Notes under the pieces: generated by a model
Database searches by the model: none
Seen by the model: the letters and a program-made list of their open reading frames with translations, nothing else
Told to the model about the DNA's origin: nothing
In this document: positions 6,238 to 6,723 of the stretch, piece by piece
Layout: each line of letters starts with the position of its first letter
Position numbering within the stretch: position 1 is the stretch's first letter
NCBI GenBank assembly: GCA_030145365.1
Contig: JAQYVS010000223.1
Span: forward strand, 1-6,723
DNA from: Desulfofustis sp.
Lineage (GTDB): Bacteria; Desulfobacterota; Desulfobulbia; Desulfobulbales; Desulfocapsaceae
DNA: 6,723 nt
Reading direction: 5' to 3'
Translations under genes and position numbers: made by a program

Positions 6238-6723
6238 TCATCCTGACGAAAGGCTCCTCATCTGCTCCTTCCAGCTTGCATGAAGTGCTACCAACCTGTC
6301 TTCAAATGCGTCTTTTTCGGGATCAATCCGGTTCGCCTCCCGCTCAAACCAGTCGATCATCATTTTAACACCATCATTTAGGGTGATTTCACAATTAAAA
6401 TCGGGAACCGCGCTTTTGATTTTGGTGTTATCAAACAAACCGACGAAGGTTTTTTCAAAATAGAGATGACTGAATAAATCGGGGTCGGCTGCAACTAAAA
6501 GCTCCGATGAAATATGTACGATGTGTGGTTCGAGGCCCAGTACTTTTCCAAATTCCAGATACAGATCCTCCCATCGGCAGCGCTCCTCGCTACAGGCGTG
6601 ATAGGCCTCGCCGTAAGTCTGCGAATTACCCACCACCCCAACAAAGGCTTTGGCAAGATCCGGTGTAAAAGTAAAACTCCAGGCCGTACTGCCATCTCCA
6701 AACATGACCAGGGGTTTTCCATT
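6238..6723 (-). CDS. NAD-dependent epimerase/dehydratase (extended SDR) family protein, C-terminal part
   Basis: The frame is open to the right edge and ends in TGA at 6238-6240, giving 162 residues of the C-terminal half. The N-terminal Rossmann fold with GxxGxxG and the YxxxK catalytic pair lies outside the window. The start of the visible part, GKPLVMFGDGSTAWSFTFTP, followed by DLAKAFVGVVGN and GEAYHACSEERCRWEDLY, is the substrate-domain pattern of a family of epimerase-like extended SDRs, which usually read DFA.GFVGLLGN and GEAFHITSDE. It is the first visible gene of the minus-strand cluster. Family members are sugar or sugar-nucleotide epimerases, dehydratases or dehydrogenases. Here an aldose/uronate dehydrogenase or epimerase step before the lactone enzyme is a reasonable inference, but it is untested without the active site. 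The Met codon at 6705 is internal, not the start. Confidence 0.85.
   Translation of the reverse strand, partial: NGKPLVMFGDGSTAWSFTFTPDLAKAFVGVVGNSQTYGEAYHACSEERCRWEDLYLEFGKVLGLEPHIVHISSELLVAADPDLFSHLYFEKTFVGLFDNTKIKSAVPDFNCEITLNDGVKMMIDWFEREANRIDPEKDAFEDRLVALHASWKEQMRSLSSG

Overview
The window is a bacterial chromosomal segment of intermediate GC with tightly packed genes and strong Shine-Dalgarno sites. It carries no rRNA, tRNA, mobile element or CRISPR array. Nothing in it fixes the taxon. The style (moderate GC, a DinF-like MATE pump, sugar-acid enzymes) is compatible with a proteobacterium or a member of Desulfobacterota, but that is only an impression.

Layout, left to right. (1) A MATE-family multidrug/Na+ or H+ antiporter on the minus strand, cut by the left edge of the window. 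(2) A divergent intergenic region of about 280 bp with a good -10 box, a small inverted repeat and other short repeats. (3) An IlvD/Edd-family sugar-acid dehydratase on the plus strand, with its full Fe-S and Mg2+ ligand set. (4) A four-gene minus-strand cluster that converges on the dehydratase with only 4 bp between stop codons. In transcription order the cluster is the C-terminal part of an extended SDR (NAD-dependent epimerase/dehydratase family, cut by the right edge), a PF04909 amidohydrolase of the lactonase / lactone-isomerase type, an Ldh_2 (malate/L-lactate/sulfolactate type) dehydrogenase, and a D-isomer-specific 2-hydroxyacid dehydrogenase.

How they may work together (inference): an extended SDR, a lactone-acting amidohydrolase and an IlvD/Edd dehydratase are the classes used in non-phosphorylative oxidation of sugars or uronates (dehydrogenase, lactonase or lactone isomerase, dehydratase to a 2-keto-3-deoxy acid). 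The two unrelated 2-hydroxyacid dehydrogenases could interconvert 2-oxo and 2-hydroxy acids, possibly of opposite stereochemistry. No aldolase, transporter or regulator of the pathway lies in the window, so the substrate cannot be assigned. The most notable sequence points are the apparent loss of the canonical catalytic Glu in the D-2-hydroxyacid dehydrogenase, Asn in place of the usual Asp in the amidohydrolase C-terminal metal/catalytic motif, and the pairing of two non-homologous 2-hydroxyacid dehydrogenases.
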